A stretch of 6,652 nucleotides of DNA, from assembly GCA_946480675.1 (NCBI GenBank), contig CAMLKS010000133.1:1-6652 (forward strand), written 5' to 3'. The position numbers and the translations under genes are program-made. The notes beneath the pieces are model-generated. The model was given only the letters and a program-made list of their open reading frames with translations. It had not been told where the DNA came from and made no database searches. Positions 1 through 5,202 of this stretch are shown one piece after another; position 1 is the stretch's first letter, and every line of letters starts with the position of its first letter. The DNA comes from an uncultured Bacteroidota bacterium (GTDB lineage Bacteria; Bacteroidota; Bacteroidia; Chitinophagales; Chitinophagaceae).

Positions 1-1168
1 AGCCTACCAGCAGTTTCACCATCGTAGTTTTACCGCTACCGCTGGGGCCTACAAAGGCTACTGTTTCGCCCAGGTTCACATCGAAGGATATATTCTCAAG
101 CGCCGGGCGGTTGGCTGTATTGTGCTGAAAGCTGACACCATCAAAACGCAGGTGTGCTATTTCGTTCAGTGTTTGCGGATTCGCAGGTTTGCGTTCTGTC
201 TCCTTGCTCATCAGGGTTTTCATGTTGCCCAGCGATGCTTCCGCCTCACGATACGCCATTATCACATTACCCATTTCCTGCAGCGGACCAAAGATGAAAA
301 ACGTATAGAACTGCATGGTCACCATCTGGCCCAGGGTCAGTTCATTGCGGAAGATGAAGTACAGCAACGCGAACATAATACACTGGCGCAGGAAGTTTAC
401 AAACGTGCCCTGCACAAAAGATATACTGCGTATGCTGCGCACCTTCTTCAGCTCCAGCCCCAGTATCTTAATGGTAGTAGCATTCAGCCTGTCTATTTCC
501 TGGTTGGTAAGGCCCAGGCTTTTTACCAGTTCTATATTACGCAGGCTTTCTGTAGTGCTGCCGGCAAGGGCGGTGGTTTCGCCCACTATCTTTTTCTGTA
601 TGCCTTTTATCTTTTTACTCAGCACATTGGTAAGCCAGCCCAGTATACCCGCACCCGCTACATATAGCAGTACTATCCATGGGCCCGCATCCAGCCGCAG
701 GGCATATACCACTACGAATACGATACCTACTATGGTGGTAAACAGGATGTTTACAAAGGCATTGATGAACTTTTCACAATCGGCACGCACTTTTTGTAGT
801 ACGCTCAGGGTTTCACCGCTGCGCTGGTCTTCAAATTCCTGGTAGGGTAGCTGTAATGCATGGCGCAGGCCATCTGTGTACAGGCGGGCACCGAATTTCT
901 GTATAATGACATTTACCGCATAATCCTGGAAGGCTTTGGCTATACGGCTCACCATAGCCGTGCCTATCAGCAGCAGCAGGCCGGTGATGATGCCGGAGAT
1001 GAACTGTTGTTCCGTCCACTTATCGGGTTGTTTGGCGTAGGGGTCAATAATGTACTTACCAAAGATGTACGGGTCGAGCAGGGAGAATACCTGGTTGATA
1101 GCCGCCAACAACAACGCCAAAACGATAAGCCATTTATACCGAGCTAAATACTGTAACAATAATTTCAT
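1..1168 (-). CDS. ABC exporter, fused membrane and ATPase domains (3' part outside window)
   Basis: This is the first 389 residues of an ABC transporter that couples ATP hydrolysis to export across the inner membrane; the substrate cannot be told from sequence. The N-terminal half is a type IV exporter membrane domain: hydrophobic helices near residues 12-32, 55-75, 140-160, 163-182 and 255-272, with the typical cytoplasmic stretch 'PYQEFEDQRSGETLSVLQKV' around residues 108-127. The ATPase begins near residue 340 (LRFDGVSF), and Walker A is GPSGSGKTT just before the window edge. The Q-loop, LSGGQ signature, Walker B and H-loop are beyond position 1. Relatives are usually about 580-600 residues, so roughly 200 are missing, through the window edge and not through damage. 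The start ATG at 1168 directly follows a TAnnTTTG promoter box. MsbA-like lipid and multidrug exporters share this architecture, so no symbol is given. Confidence 0.95.
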   Translation of the reverse strand, partial: MKLLLQYLARYKWLIVLALLLAAINQVFSLLDPYIFGKYIIDPYAKQPDKWTEQQFISGIITGLLLLIGTAMVSRIAKAFQDYAVNVIIQKFGARLYTDGLRHALQLPYQEFEDQRSGETLSVLQKVRADCEKFINAFVNILFTTIVGIVFVVVYALRLDAGPWIVLLYVAGAGILGWLTNVLSKKIKGIQKKIVGETTALAGSTTESLRNIELVKSLGLTNQEIDRLNATTIKILGLELKKVRSIRSISFVQGTFVNFLRQCIMFALLYFIFRNELTLGQMVTMQFYTFFIFGPLQEMGNVIMAYREAEASLGNMKTLMSKETERKPANPQTLNEIAHLRFDGVSFQHNTANRPALENISFDVNLGETVAFVGPSGSGKTTMVKLLVG

Positions 1169-1176
1169 AGAACATG

Positions 1177-1184
1177 CAAAGGTA
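1177..1184 (-). promoter_or_regulatory. Bacteroidota-type -7 promoter box for the ABC exporter
   Basis: On the minus strand this reads TACCTTTG, an exact match to the TAnnTTTG box used by the Bacteroidota primary sigma factor. It ends only 8 bases before the ATG at 1168, so transcription would begin within a few bases of the start codon. I see no clear TTTG-like -33 element at the usual distance. Confidence 0.55.
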
Positions 1185-1243
1185 GGGGGAAACTACCACC
1201 GCATATATAGGTATTTGTGATTTATGCTTTAAATTTTATGATG

Positions 1244-2086
1244 CTATTCTTTCACAAAACTACCTGTAGCCACGCCATCAGTTCCCGAAAAGCGGTAGAA
1301 ATACATTCCCGCTACCGATACTTTATGGCCGATGCGCACTTCATATTGCTGTTGCAACTGTACTTGCGCTACCACCTGCCCCATAGCGTTGGTAATCATC
1401 AGTATACCCGTCACCGGCGTTTTAAACCTTAAGGTGCTGGTTTCATCTACAGGGCTTGGGGAAAGGGTGGCTTGTTGCAATACTGCGTTTTCTACAGATA
1501 GCAGACAGGTGCCGGGGGAAAGTGTAAAGCCACTCCGTGAATCCGTTACAGTGATAACATTTCCTTTATTCTTAAAACAACTAAGGGTGAGCCACATATC
1601 CGGGTGCCTGCAAACAACCTTGAATATCTCCTCCTCTATACCTATGCCTTCTAAAACTGCCTGGCCGCCATATAGCTGCAGCTTATGGGCATAGCCGTCA
1701 ATGGATACTGTATAAACCGTATCCAATATTATAGGACAAGATTCTGAAAAGCCCAGCGTGTCGCCTATGGCCATGTTGTAGTCGTATAAAATACGCTCTG
1801 CAGTGTCTCTCAAAGAGCGATAATATACCTTTCCTACAAGAGTATCTTCTCTTACCAGTAGTGTTGGAATAGTAGTTTTGTTTTCGGTTAGCTTTTGGTA
1901 TGAGATGCTATTAACGATAGAATCTCCCGTATACCTGAATATATGAACAGTGGCAGGGAGTGGCCCATTGAACGGATTTTTAAATACATAGGTCCACTCA
2001 TTCGTAGTATCTGTAAAGCGTATCTTTTGCGCCTGCGATGTGTAGCTGCAAAGCAGCAAGGCTAAAAGTGTATAAAGTTTTAGCAT
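1244..2086 (-). CDS. Secreted protein with T9SS type A C-terminal sorting domain
   Basis: This 280-residue protein is predicted to be exported by Sec and then passed through the outer membrane by the type IX secretion system. Residues 1-20 form a signal peptide (MLKLYTLLALLLCSYTSQAQ) with likely cleavage around SQA/Q. Residues about 198-280 form a type A sorting domain: 'LSPSPVDETSTLRF' matches the usual xxPNPxxxxxxxxF opening, 'NAMGQVV' the central strand, and 'GMYFYRFSG...GSFVKE' the closing GMYFYRI...GKFVKE block. The central part (21-197) matches no enzyme family I recognise. It is short and has cysteines at 117, 159, 170 and 194 that could pair outside the cell. It lies upstream of the exporter on the same strand with a 75-base gap, and the exporter has its own promoter box, so co-transcription is not required. 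The secretion route is fairly certain; the molecular function is unknown. Confidence 0.92.
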   Translation of the reverse strand: MLKLYTLLALLLCSYTSQAQKIRFTDTTNEWTYVFKNPFNGPLPATVHIFRYTGDSIVNSISYQKLTENKTTIPTLLVREDTLVGKVYYRSLRDTAERILYDYNMAIGDTLGFSESCPIILDTVYTVSIDGYAHKLQLYGGQAVLEGIGIEEEIFKVVCRHPDMWLTLSCFKNKGNVITVTDSRSGFTLSPGTCLLSVENAVLQQATLSPSPVDETSTLRFKTPVTGILMITNAMGQVVAQVQLQQQYEVRIGHKVSVAGMYFYRFSGTDGVATGSFVKE

Positions 2087-2106
2087 AGGGAGCGTTGGTT
2101 TATATA

Positions 2107-2114
2107 TAAAGATA
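2107..2114 (-). promoter_or_regulatory. Probable -7 promoter box for the T9SS cargo gene
   Basis: The minus strand reads TATCTTTA, matching TAnnTTTG at seven of eight positions. It lies 20 bases before the start codon at 2086, leaving a leader of about 13 bases. A 12-base perfect palindrome sits a little further upstream. No clear -33 element is visible. Confidence 0.4.
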
Positions 2115-2127
2115 AAAATAAAATGTA

Positions 2128-2139
2128 ATGCCGCGGCAT
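2128..2139. promoter_or_regulatory. Perfect 12-base palindrome, possible operator
   Basis: The sequence ATGCCGCGGCAT is a perfect palindrome centred about 22 bases upstream of the probable -7 box of the T9SS cargo gene, near where a -33 region or operator would lie. It overlaps the first GGCATAAG copy of the structured region to its right. A dimeric regulator site is a reasonable guess, but nothing here identifies the regulator. Confidence 0.3.
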
Positions 2140-2229
2140 AAGCCTTATGTCCCTACAGCAGTTTTCTGATTGTAAGTAGTGGTGGTGACAAGGCTATAAA
2201 AACCTTATTCACTGACGGCCAAGCTCAGT

Positions 2230-2258
2230 ATGCCTGCATATCGATGCGGGCATTTTTG
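2230..2258 (+). terminator. Rho-independent terminator-like hairpin 1
   Basis: ATGCCTGCAT (2230-2239) pairs with ATGCGGGCAT (2244-2253) around the loop ATCG, giving ten pairs with one G-T wobble. TTTTT follows at once. The T-run is on the plus strand only, so it would end a plus-strand transcript although the flanking protein genes are on the minus strand. Confidence 0.65.
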
Positions 2259-2407
2259 TTGGCATAAGATTTACCAGGCAATTTTTTTAGAGGCGCACAC
2301 TGTCATATGTTGAATGTCATCTCAAGCCGCACCGGATACTCCAATAATGTCTGCATACGTATTGCCAAAGCCGATTAACAATTAATAAACATATTCAACC
2401 CTTTGCG

Positions 2408-2439
2408 TGGCACAATAATTTCTAGCACTATTGTAGCCA
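2408..2439 (+). other. Stem-loop in the gene-free region
   Basis: TGGCACAATA (2408-2417) pairs with TATTGTaGCCA (2429-2439) with a single bulged A, enclosing an 11-base loop. No T-run follows, so this looks like a structural element and not a terminator. It lies 11 bases before the next, larger hairpin. Confidence 0.4.
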
Positions 2440-2450
2440 GGCTAAATCAT

Positions 2451-2513
2451 AAGCGCAAGGAAAGATTATTAATGGAGCTTGGCCGCACCAATAATCCCCT
2501 TGCGCTTCTTTAT
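2451..2513 (+). terminator. Long two-part hairpin with T-rich tail
   Basis: AAGCGCAAGG (2451-2460) pairs perfectly with CCTTGCGCTT (2498-2507). After a small internal loop (AAAG opposite CC), ATTATT (2465-2470) pairs with AATAAT (2490-2495), and a 19-base loop closes the structure. The tail CTTTATTT is T-rich but interrupted. It may terminate the second candidate unit, or be the body of a structured RNA. Confidence 0.4.
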
Positions 2514-2583
2514 TTAAAACCCGCATGCACCTGGCATAAGACTTTATGCTATTCTGGCAACAGTAAGTTTACTCATATTCAGG

Positions 2584-2608
2584 GCCTGTGTATTTACACA
2601 GGCTTTTT
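2584..2608 (+). terminator. Rho-independent terminator-like hairpin 3
   Basis: GCCTGTGTA (2584-2592) and TACACAGGC (2595-2603) are perfect inverted repeats. In RNA the loop would be about six bases (TATTTA) on a seven-pair stem. TTTTT follows on the plus strand. Confidence 0.65.
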
Positions 2609-2697
2609 ACATTCTGATGTAACAAGCCACGCTGTGGCATAAGAATAATATTGCCTACCGGTTCATAGTTGGTAGCAATACCTTTGGTTAATTGTAA

Positions 2698-2723
2698 AGC
2701 AGGGGTATCTACCCCCGCTTTTT
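2698..2723 (+). terminator. Terminator-like hairpin 4, possibly bidirectional
   Basis: AGC-A-GGGGTA (2698-2707) pairs with TACCCC-C-GCT (2710-2719) with one A/C mismatch, and TTTTT follows on the plus strand. On the minus strand the hairpin lies about 50 bases beyond the stop of the small gene ending at 2771 and is followed by TTTAC. It could therefore also end that gene's transcript, though less efficiently. Confidence 0.6.
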
Positions 2724-2770
2724 GTATAAAGGGGGCTGTGTGTAGTTGAAAGTATGCAATAAAATGATGG

Positions 2771-3103
2771 TTATGCTACGCGGCTAACATCGTCGCCACC
2801 ATGGGTAGCCGGTTCTTTCAGGCTATTCATACGCTGTTGGTGCACCCGGCTGAAGCATTCTTCCAGCTTATCTTCTACACCCATTTCGCATAATAAAGAC
2901 ATAAGGGTGTAGATGGTTTCCGAAACCTCGTTGGTTACAATATCTGCATCTTTAGAGTGCCATGCGCGGCTGATGCTATCAACATGTCGCTGTAGCTGAA
3001 TCTGTTTTTCTACCCAAAAGAAAGGCTTGAATGTGGTGATGTTGTGTGGCGCTGTTGTTTTAGCTGCCTTGTTGTAGGTGATGACCTGGCTGAGCAATTT
3101 CAT
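2771..3103 (-). CDS. Small helical protein with a MazG-like pattern, catalytic residues not evident
   Basis: This is a 110-residue soluble protein without signal peptide or membrane segment. I chose the ATG at 3103 because GGGGAA lies six bases before it; the frame could be opened ten codons earlier only with TTG at 3133. The block 'RAWHSKD...NEVSETIYTL...LCEMGVED..EECFSRVHQQRMNSL' follows the pattern of MazG and phosphoribosyl-ATP pyrophosphohydrolase-like proteins (A...kD..e...ElaD.iYv......lGi....F.eVh.sNmsKl). The usual metal-binding EExxE would fall on RHVDS and the later ExxD on EVSE, so most catalytic acids are absent. This is an alignment by eye and could be wrong; if right, it may bind a nucleotide or partner without hydrolysing NTPs. 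The gene converges on the structured region to its left. Function is otherwise unknown. Confidence 0.75.
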   Translation of the reverse strand: MKLLSQVITYNKAAKTTAPHNITTFKPFFWVEKQIQLQRHVDSISRAWHSKDADIVTNEVSETIYTLMSLLCEMGVEDKLEECFSRVHQQRMNSLKEPATHGGDDVSRVA

Positions 3104-3337
3104 AAGATGTTCCCCTGTTTTTAAACGGTTCAATTAAAATAAAGCACAGATAAAAACGCTGGATAAGGCCGGTATGAATATAGCTTTCATCGTGCAGAGA
3201 GGGTTACAGATTGTTGAAGCTTGGCCGGACATCAAATATAATAAAAAGAGTTATAAAAAGCTATTAATAATATCTATAAAAAACGCCTGTTGGTTAGAAA
3301 TTATCTATGCCATGCCGATACCTCGTAAATTGCAGCC

Positions 3338-3859
3338 ATGAATACCCCACTGCATATATACCGCGTGCAGCCAACTGATGCCGAACGGCTGCGCACTATT
3401 TCTATAGAAACCTTTACCACCGCCTTTGCCGCCGATAACACTGCAGCAAATATGCAGGCATATGTAGATGCCAACTTTACAATAGAAAAACTAAGCGGCG
3501 AAATAGCCCATCCGCAGTCGGCCTTCTACTTTGCCATGCAGGGCGATACCATATGCGGCTATTGCAAGCTGAACACCGGCACAGCACAAACAGAGATAAA
3601 AGACGACACCGGTGCCGAGCTGGAACGTATATATGTGCTGGCAGCCTACCAGGGGCAGCAAGTAGGCAAGATGTTGTTTCACCACTGTATGCAGCAGGCA
3701 CTGCAGCTGGGCAAAAGCTACCTGTGGCTGGGCGTGTGGGAGCATAATACCAAAGCCATCCGCTTTTACGAAGCACAGGGCATGCAGGTGTTTGATAAAC
3801 ACATATTTATGGTGGGCGATGATGCGCAGACCGATGTGATGATGAAGCTGGCATTGTAG
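3338..3859 (+). CDS. GNAT N-acetyltransferase, PaiA-like
   Basis: This 173-residue cytoplasmic enzyme should transfer acetyl from acetyl-CoA to an amine. The family layout is complete: an N-terminal 'SIETFTTAFAADNTAANMQAY' region (22-42), the core strand and motif A 'ELERIYVLAAYQGQQVGKML' (94-113), and motif B 'WLGVWEHNTKAIRFYEAQGM' (130-149), ending in 'GDDAQTDVMMKL'. This order and wording closely resemble Bacillus subtilis PaiA, a spermidine/spermine acetyltransferase, as I recall that sequence. The polyamine substrate is inferred from this resemblance. One oddity: in the CoA-binding Q-x-x-G-x-G turn, the first glycine is glutamine here (Q105..Q108..G110). The gene stands alone, with about 234 bases before it and a terminator after it. 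The start ATG follows TAAATTGCAGCC, a degenerate form of the local promoter pattern. Confidence 0.93.
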   Translation: MNTPLHIYRVQPTDAERLRTISIETFTTAFAADNTAANMQAYVDANFTIEKLSGEIAHPQSAFYFAMQGDTICGYCKLNTGTAQTEIKDDTGAELERIYVLAAYQGQQVGKMLFHHCMQQALQLGKSYLWLGVWEHNTKAIRFYEAQGMQVFDKHIFMVGDDAQTDVMMKLAL

Positions 3860-3883
3860 CAGTATACACTTTAAGAAAATATT

Positions 3884-3929
3884 TACAGGGCTGGCATGGC
3901 ATTATTTACATGCATAAAGAGCCCCTGTA
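3884..3929 (+). other. Nested stem-loop after the acetyltransferase gene
   Basis: TACAGGGCT (3884-3892) pairs with AGCCCCTGTA (3920-3929) with one extra C, and inside it GCATG (3894-3898) pairs with CATGC (3909-3913). No T-run follows. It starts 24 bases after the acetyltransferase stop and may protect the 3' end of that mRNA or form part of a structured leader. Its role is unknown. Confidence 0.35.
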
Positions 3930-3951
3930 TAAGGATACCGTGAAACAACAG

Positions 3952-3982
3952 CGCAGCCCTAAAGCGGCTGCGTTTGTTTTTG
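3952..3982 (+). terminator. Rho-independent terminator after the acetyltransferase
   Basis: CGCAGCC (3952-3958) pairs with GGCTGCG (3966-3972) around the loop CTAAAGC, followed by TTTGTTTTTG. A-rich sequence before the stem (GAAACAACA) gives some capacity to work in the other direction as well. It separates the acetyltransferase from the tiny genes to the right. Confidence 0.7.
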
Positions 3983-4083
3983 TAGCACAATAGGCGGCAC
4001 AAATCAGAACCCACTTGGCACGACATTTTTTAGCCACTGGTAGCGGCAGGTTACGCAATACCCAAAAACAGCCGTTTACCATT

Positions 4084-4221
4084 ATGAAGAAGAAAAAGAT
4101 AGCACTCAGCATTCCGCAGCCGGAAGAAGAAGTAAAAGAGCCCAACCTGGTAGAGATCATCCTCTATACCTTTCTTACCGTGCTCATCATATGCCTGCCG
4201 CTGATGGCTATGAGGGGGTAG
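4084..4221 (+). CDS. Small single-pass membrane protein, unknown function
   Basis: This is a 45-residue protein with a basic N-terminus (MKKKKIALSIP), an acidic linker (QPEEEVKEP, about 12-20) and one hydrophobic helix (VEIILYTFLTVLIICLPLMA, about 23-42) that ends almost at the C-terminus. I chose the ATG at 4084 because the frame opens earlier only at TTG 4015, which would add an uncharacteristic 23-residue extension reaching back close to the terminator. The helix and the charge pattern are coherent, which supports a real gene, but I recognise no family. It is followed 26 bases later by another small gene. Confidence 0.55.
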   Translation: MKKKKIALSIPQPEEEVKEPNLVEIILYTFLTVLIICLPLMAMRG

Positions 4222-4235
4222 TGCAGCCAACGCCG

Positions 4236-4243
4236 TATCTTTA
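4236..4243 (+). promoter_or_regulatory. Probable -7 promoter box for the 76-residue protein gene
   Basis: TATCTTTA matches TAnnTTTG at seven of eight positions and ends four bases before the ATG at 4248. This favours that ATG over the in-frame ATG at 4191, which would overlap the preceding gene. The transcript would be nearly leaderless, or the resemblance is chance. Confidence 0.35.
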
Positions 4244-4247
4244 CACC

Positions 4248-4478
4248 ATGCTGCTGACGGTAACAGATACCAACTTTAAACCGGGCAAAGACTGGATATT
4301 CCGCCTCTCCGATACGATGGGCGAACCCGTATACATAATGGACGACGACTTTTACCGCGCCCACGGTATGGAAAGCCCGCTCACCCACCATCACCTCGAC
4401 CGTTATAAAAAAGGCACCCTCGTTATTGCCGAAGCCGTGTTTATAGGCGACAGGCAGGTAGTTATTTCCATCCGCTAA
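4248..4478 (+). CDS. Hypothetical small soluble protein, 76 residues
   Basis: This is an apparently cytoplasmic protein with no signal peptide or membrane helix. It has an acidic patch 'MDDDFYRAHG' (about 30-39), a 'THHHLDRYKKGT' turn (about 45-56) and a hydrophobic strand-like C-terminus 'LVIAEAVFIGDRQVVISIR'. The alternating hydrophobic pattern suggests a small beta-rich fold. I recognise no family and cannot assign a function. The start at 4248 is preferred because of the promoter-like box just before it. An upstream ATG at 4191 would give 95 residues and a 31-base overlap with the previous gene. Confidence 0.65.
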   Translation: MLLTVTDTNFKPGKDWIFRLSDTMGEPVYIMDDDFYRAHGMESPLTHHHLDRYKKGTLVIAEAVFIGDRQVVISIR

Positions 4479-4559
4479 GATTTCTGCACATCATTTAGGA
4501 TGCCTACGCAATATATATTTATTTTATGCGTTATAATGCCGTCTGAAAATGTAATACCG

Positions 4560-4766
4560 ATGGCAAAAAACAATAGAGAAGTATTCAGCATTAAACGGTT
4601 TGGCTTATTACTATTGCTGGCCATAGCCATCACCATAGGACTGTATTATATAGATAGCGATACCCCCACCGATACCCTGCTGCAAAGGGCCTTCAACGTA
4701 CTATTCGTATTTGGGGTGATAACCGTGATATATACCCTGGCAAACCTCCGCAAGCTAAGATCATAA
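4560..4766 (+). CDS. Small two-TM membrane protein, unknown function
   Basis: The protein has 68 residues if started at 4560 (MAKNNREVFSIKRF). Two hydrophobic helices are visible: 'FGLLLLLAIAITIGLYYI' (about 14-31) and 'FNVLFVFGVITVIYTLANL' (about 45-63), joined by an acidic loop (DSDTPTD), with a basic tail (RKLRS). The basic ends and acidic loop suggest both termini face the cytoplasm. In-frame ATGs at 4536 (76 residues) and 4500 (88 residues) are possible. A TATATTTA promoter-like box at 4514-4521 lies inside the longest version, which argues against it, but 4536 cannot be excluded. No family recognised. It is the last gene before the repeat region. Confidence 0.65.
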   Translation: MAKNNREVFSIKRFGLLLLLAIAITIGLYYIDSDTPTDTLLQRAFNVLFVFGVITVIYTLANLRKLRS

Positions 4767-4790
4767 ACAACGGTTGAATACCCGCCGCGT

Positions 4791-4894
4791 TATACACCCT
4801 TCGCGTCATTGCTACGCAGTACAGCAACGAAGCAACCTCGCAGGAACACCACTCGCGTCATTGCGAGGAGGTACGACGTGGCAATCTTACGAGA
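4791..4894 (+). repeat. GTCATTGCGAG intergenic repeat, copy A (two half-units)
   Basis: Two half-units, 4802-4841 and 4854-4894, each begin CGCGTCATTGC. The second contains the dyad ATTGC (4860-4864) / GCAAT (4881-4885) around the purine-rich GAGGAGGTACGACGTG core. The segment is closely similar to 5849-5945 in the same direction, including the preceding TATAC..CCTTCG. Repeats of this GTCATTGCGAGGA...GCAATCT type are common between genes in several bacterial groups. They do not code for protein, although open frames cross them. Confidence 0.85.
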
Positions 4895-4913
4895 TGCGTG
4901 CCCGTTACGAGTA

Positions 4914-4984
4914 ACCTCCCCCTGCACCCCCTCGCCGAGGGGGACATTAAGTGTTCTCCTTTGGAGGAGGATAAAGGAGGAGGT
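4914..4984. repeat. C-rich/G-rich nested inverted repeat
   Basis: ACCTCCCCCT (4914-4923) pairs with AGGAGGAGGT (4975-4984) at nine of ten positions. Inside lie CCCCCTCG-C-CGAGGGGG (4927-4943) and CTCC-TTT-GGAG. One strand is thus C-rich on the left and G-rich on the right. It resembles the CCTCCCCC...GGAGGGGG intergenic repeats I associate with Bacteroidota genomes. It sits 20 bases beyond repeat copy A, and its right arm mimics a ribosome binding site before the ATG at 4987. Confidence 0.6.
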
Positions 4985-5202
4985 AAATGCGAGACACAAC
5001 AACCCACGTCATTTGCTTGAAGCAAGCGTTTGAATGCTATATACATGCCCATATCGGGAATATATCCCACTTCCGGCAAAGAGGCTGGGTTTTTCCCATA
5101 TACGGTTTTAAAGCGTATGACCTCATTACAAGCCCGTTACCTTCTTTTCAGGCTTTTATTTCTAACGGCACAGAAATGCTAACTATTGGGCAAACTTATA
5201 TT
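4985..5202. other. Non-coding or doubtful stretch before the Q/N-rich gene
   Basis: An open frame from ATG 4987 runs into the Q/N-rich gene, preceded by GGAGGAGG that belongs to the repeat arm. Its first 72 codons have a composition unlike the rest of the protein, so I do not take it as coding. Short hairpins occur: GCTTG-AAG-CAAGC (5015-5027) and a weak AAGCC...GGCTT before TTTTAT at about 5130-5160. Nothing else is evident. Confidence 0.4.

Larger units (their letters stand above)
2135..2723 (+). ncRNA. Candidate tandem array of small RNA units (GGCATAAG ... hairpin)
   Basis: No coding frame is convincing between 2087 and 2770. The octamer GGCATAAG occurs at 2135, 2261, 2533 and 2636; the last three share the longer form TGGCATAAGA. 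Each copy is followed by a strong hairpin ending in a T-rich stretch: 2230-2258, 2451-2513, 2584-2608 and 2698-2723. The next copy begins 3, 20 and 28 bases after these ends. This gives four units of about 124, 253, 76 and 88 bases. The sequences inside the units are not clearly alike, so the shared part is the leading box plus the terminator architecture. The box could be a promoter or regulator site, or the 5' end of the RNA. I do not recognise the units as 6S, SRP, tmRNA, RNase P RNA or tRNA. This is a hypothesis from layout alone. Confidence 0.3.

Noticed and set aside
122..1147. Several plus-strand open frames across the left end
   Set aside because: They lie opposite the ABC exporter, whose minus-strand translation shows membrane helices and a perfect Walker A. 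The plus-strand translations show no domain.
2403..2642. Plus-strand open frame of 79 codons
   Set aside because: It runs through two strong hairpins and a terminator-like element, and its product resembles no protein and has no coherent composition.
2533..2660. Sigma-54 promoters suggested by TGGCATAAGA
   Set aside because: The -24 half looks right (TGGCA), but the next GC doublets lie 13-15 bases from GG where ten is needed, and TTGC is missing or displaced.
2679..2686. Exact TAnnTTTG box (TACCTTTG)
   Set aside because: The terminator-like hairpin begins 12 bases later, so the transcript would be only about 30 bases and no gene follows. Probably chance.
3477..3802. Open frames opposite or out of frame with the acetyltransferase
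   Set aside because: They are shadows of a gene with a clear GNAT signature.
3910..3993. 27-codon open frame beginning ATGCATAAAGAG
   Set aside because: It overlaps both hairpins between the acetyltransferase and the next gene, has no ribosome binding site or promoter box, and ends in the terminator T-run.
4015..4022. TTGGCACG, a perfect sigma-54 -24 element
   Set aside because: The -12 position reads TTTTTT with no GC, so the second half of the promoter is absent.
4809..5079. Overlapping open frames on both strands in the repeat region
   Set aside because: They are made almost entirely of the GTCATTGCGAG and C-rich/G-rich repeats, and their sequences are simply translated repeat.
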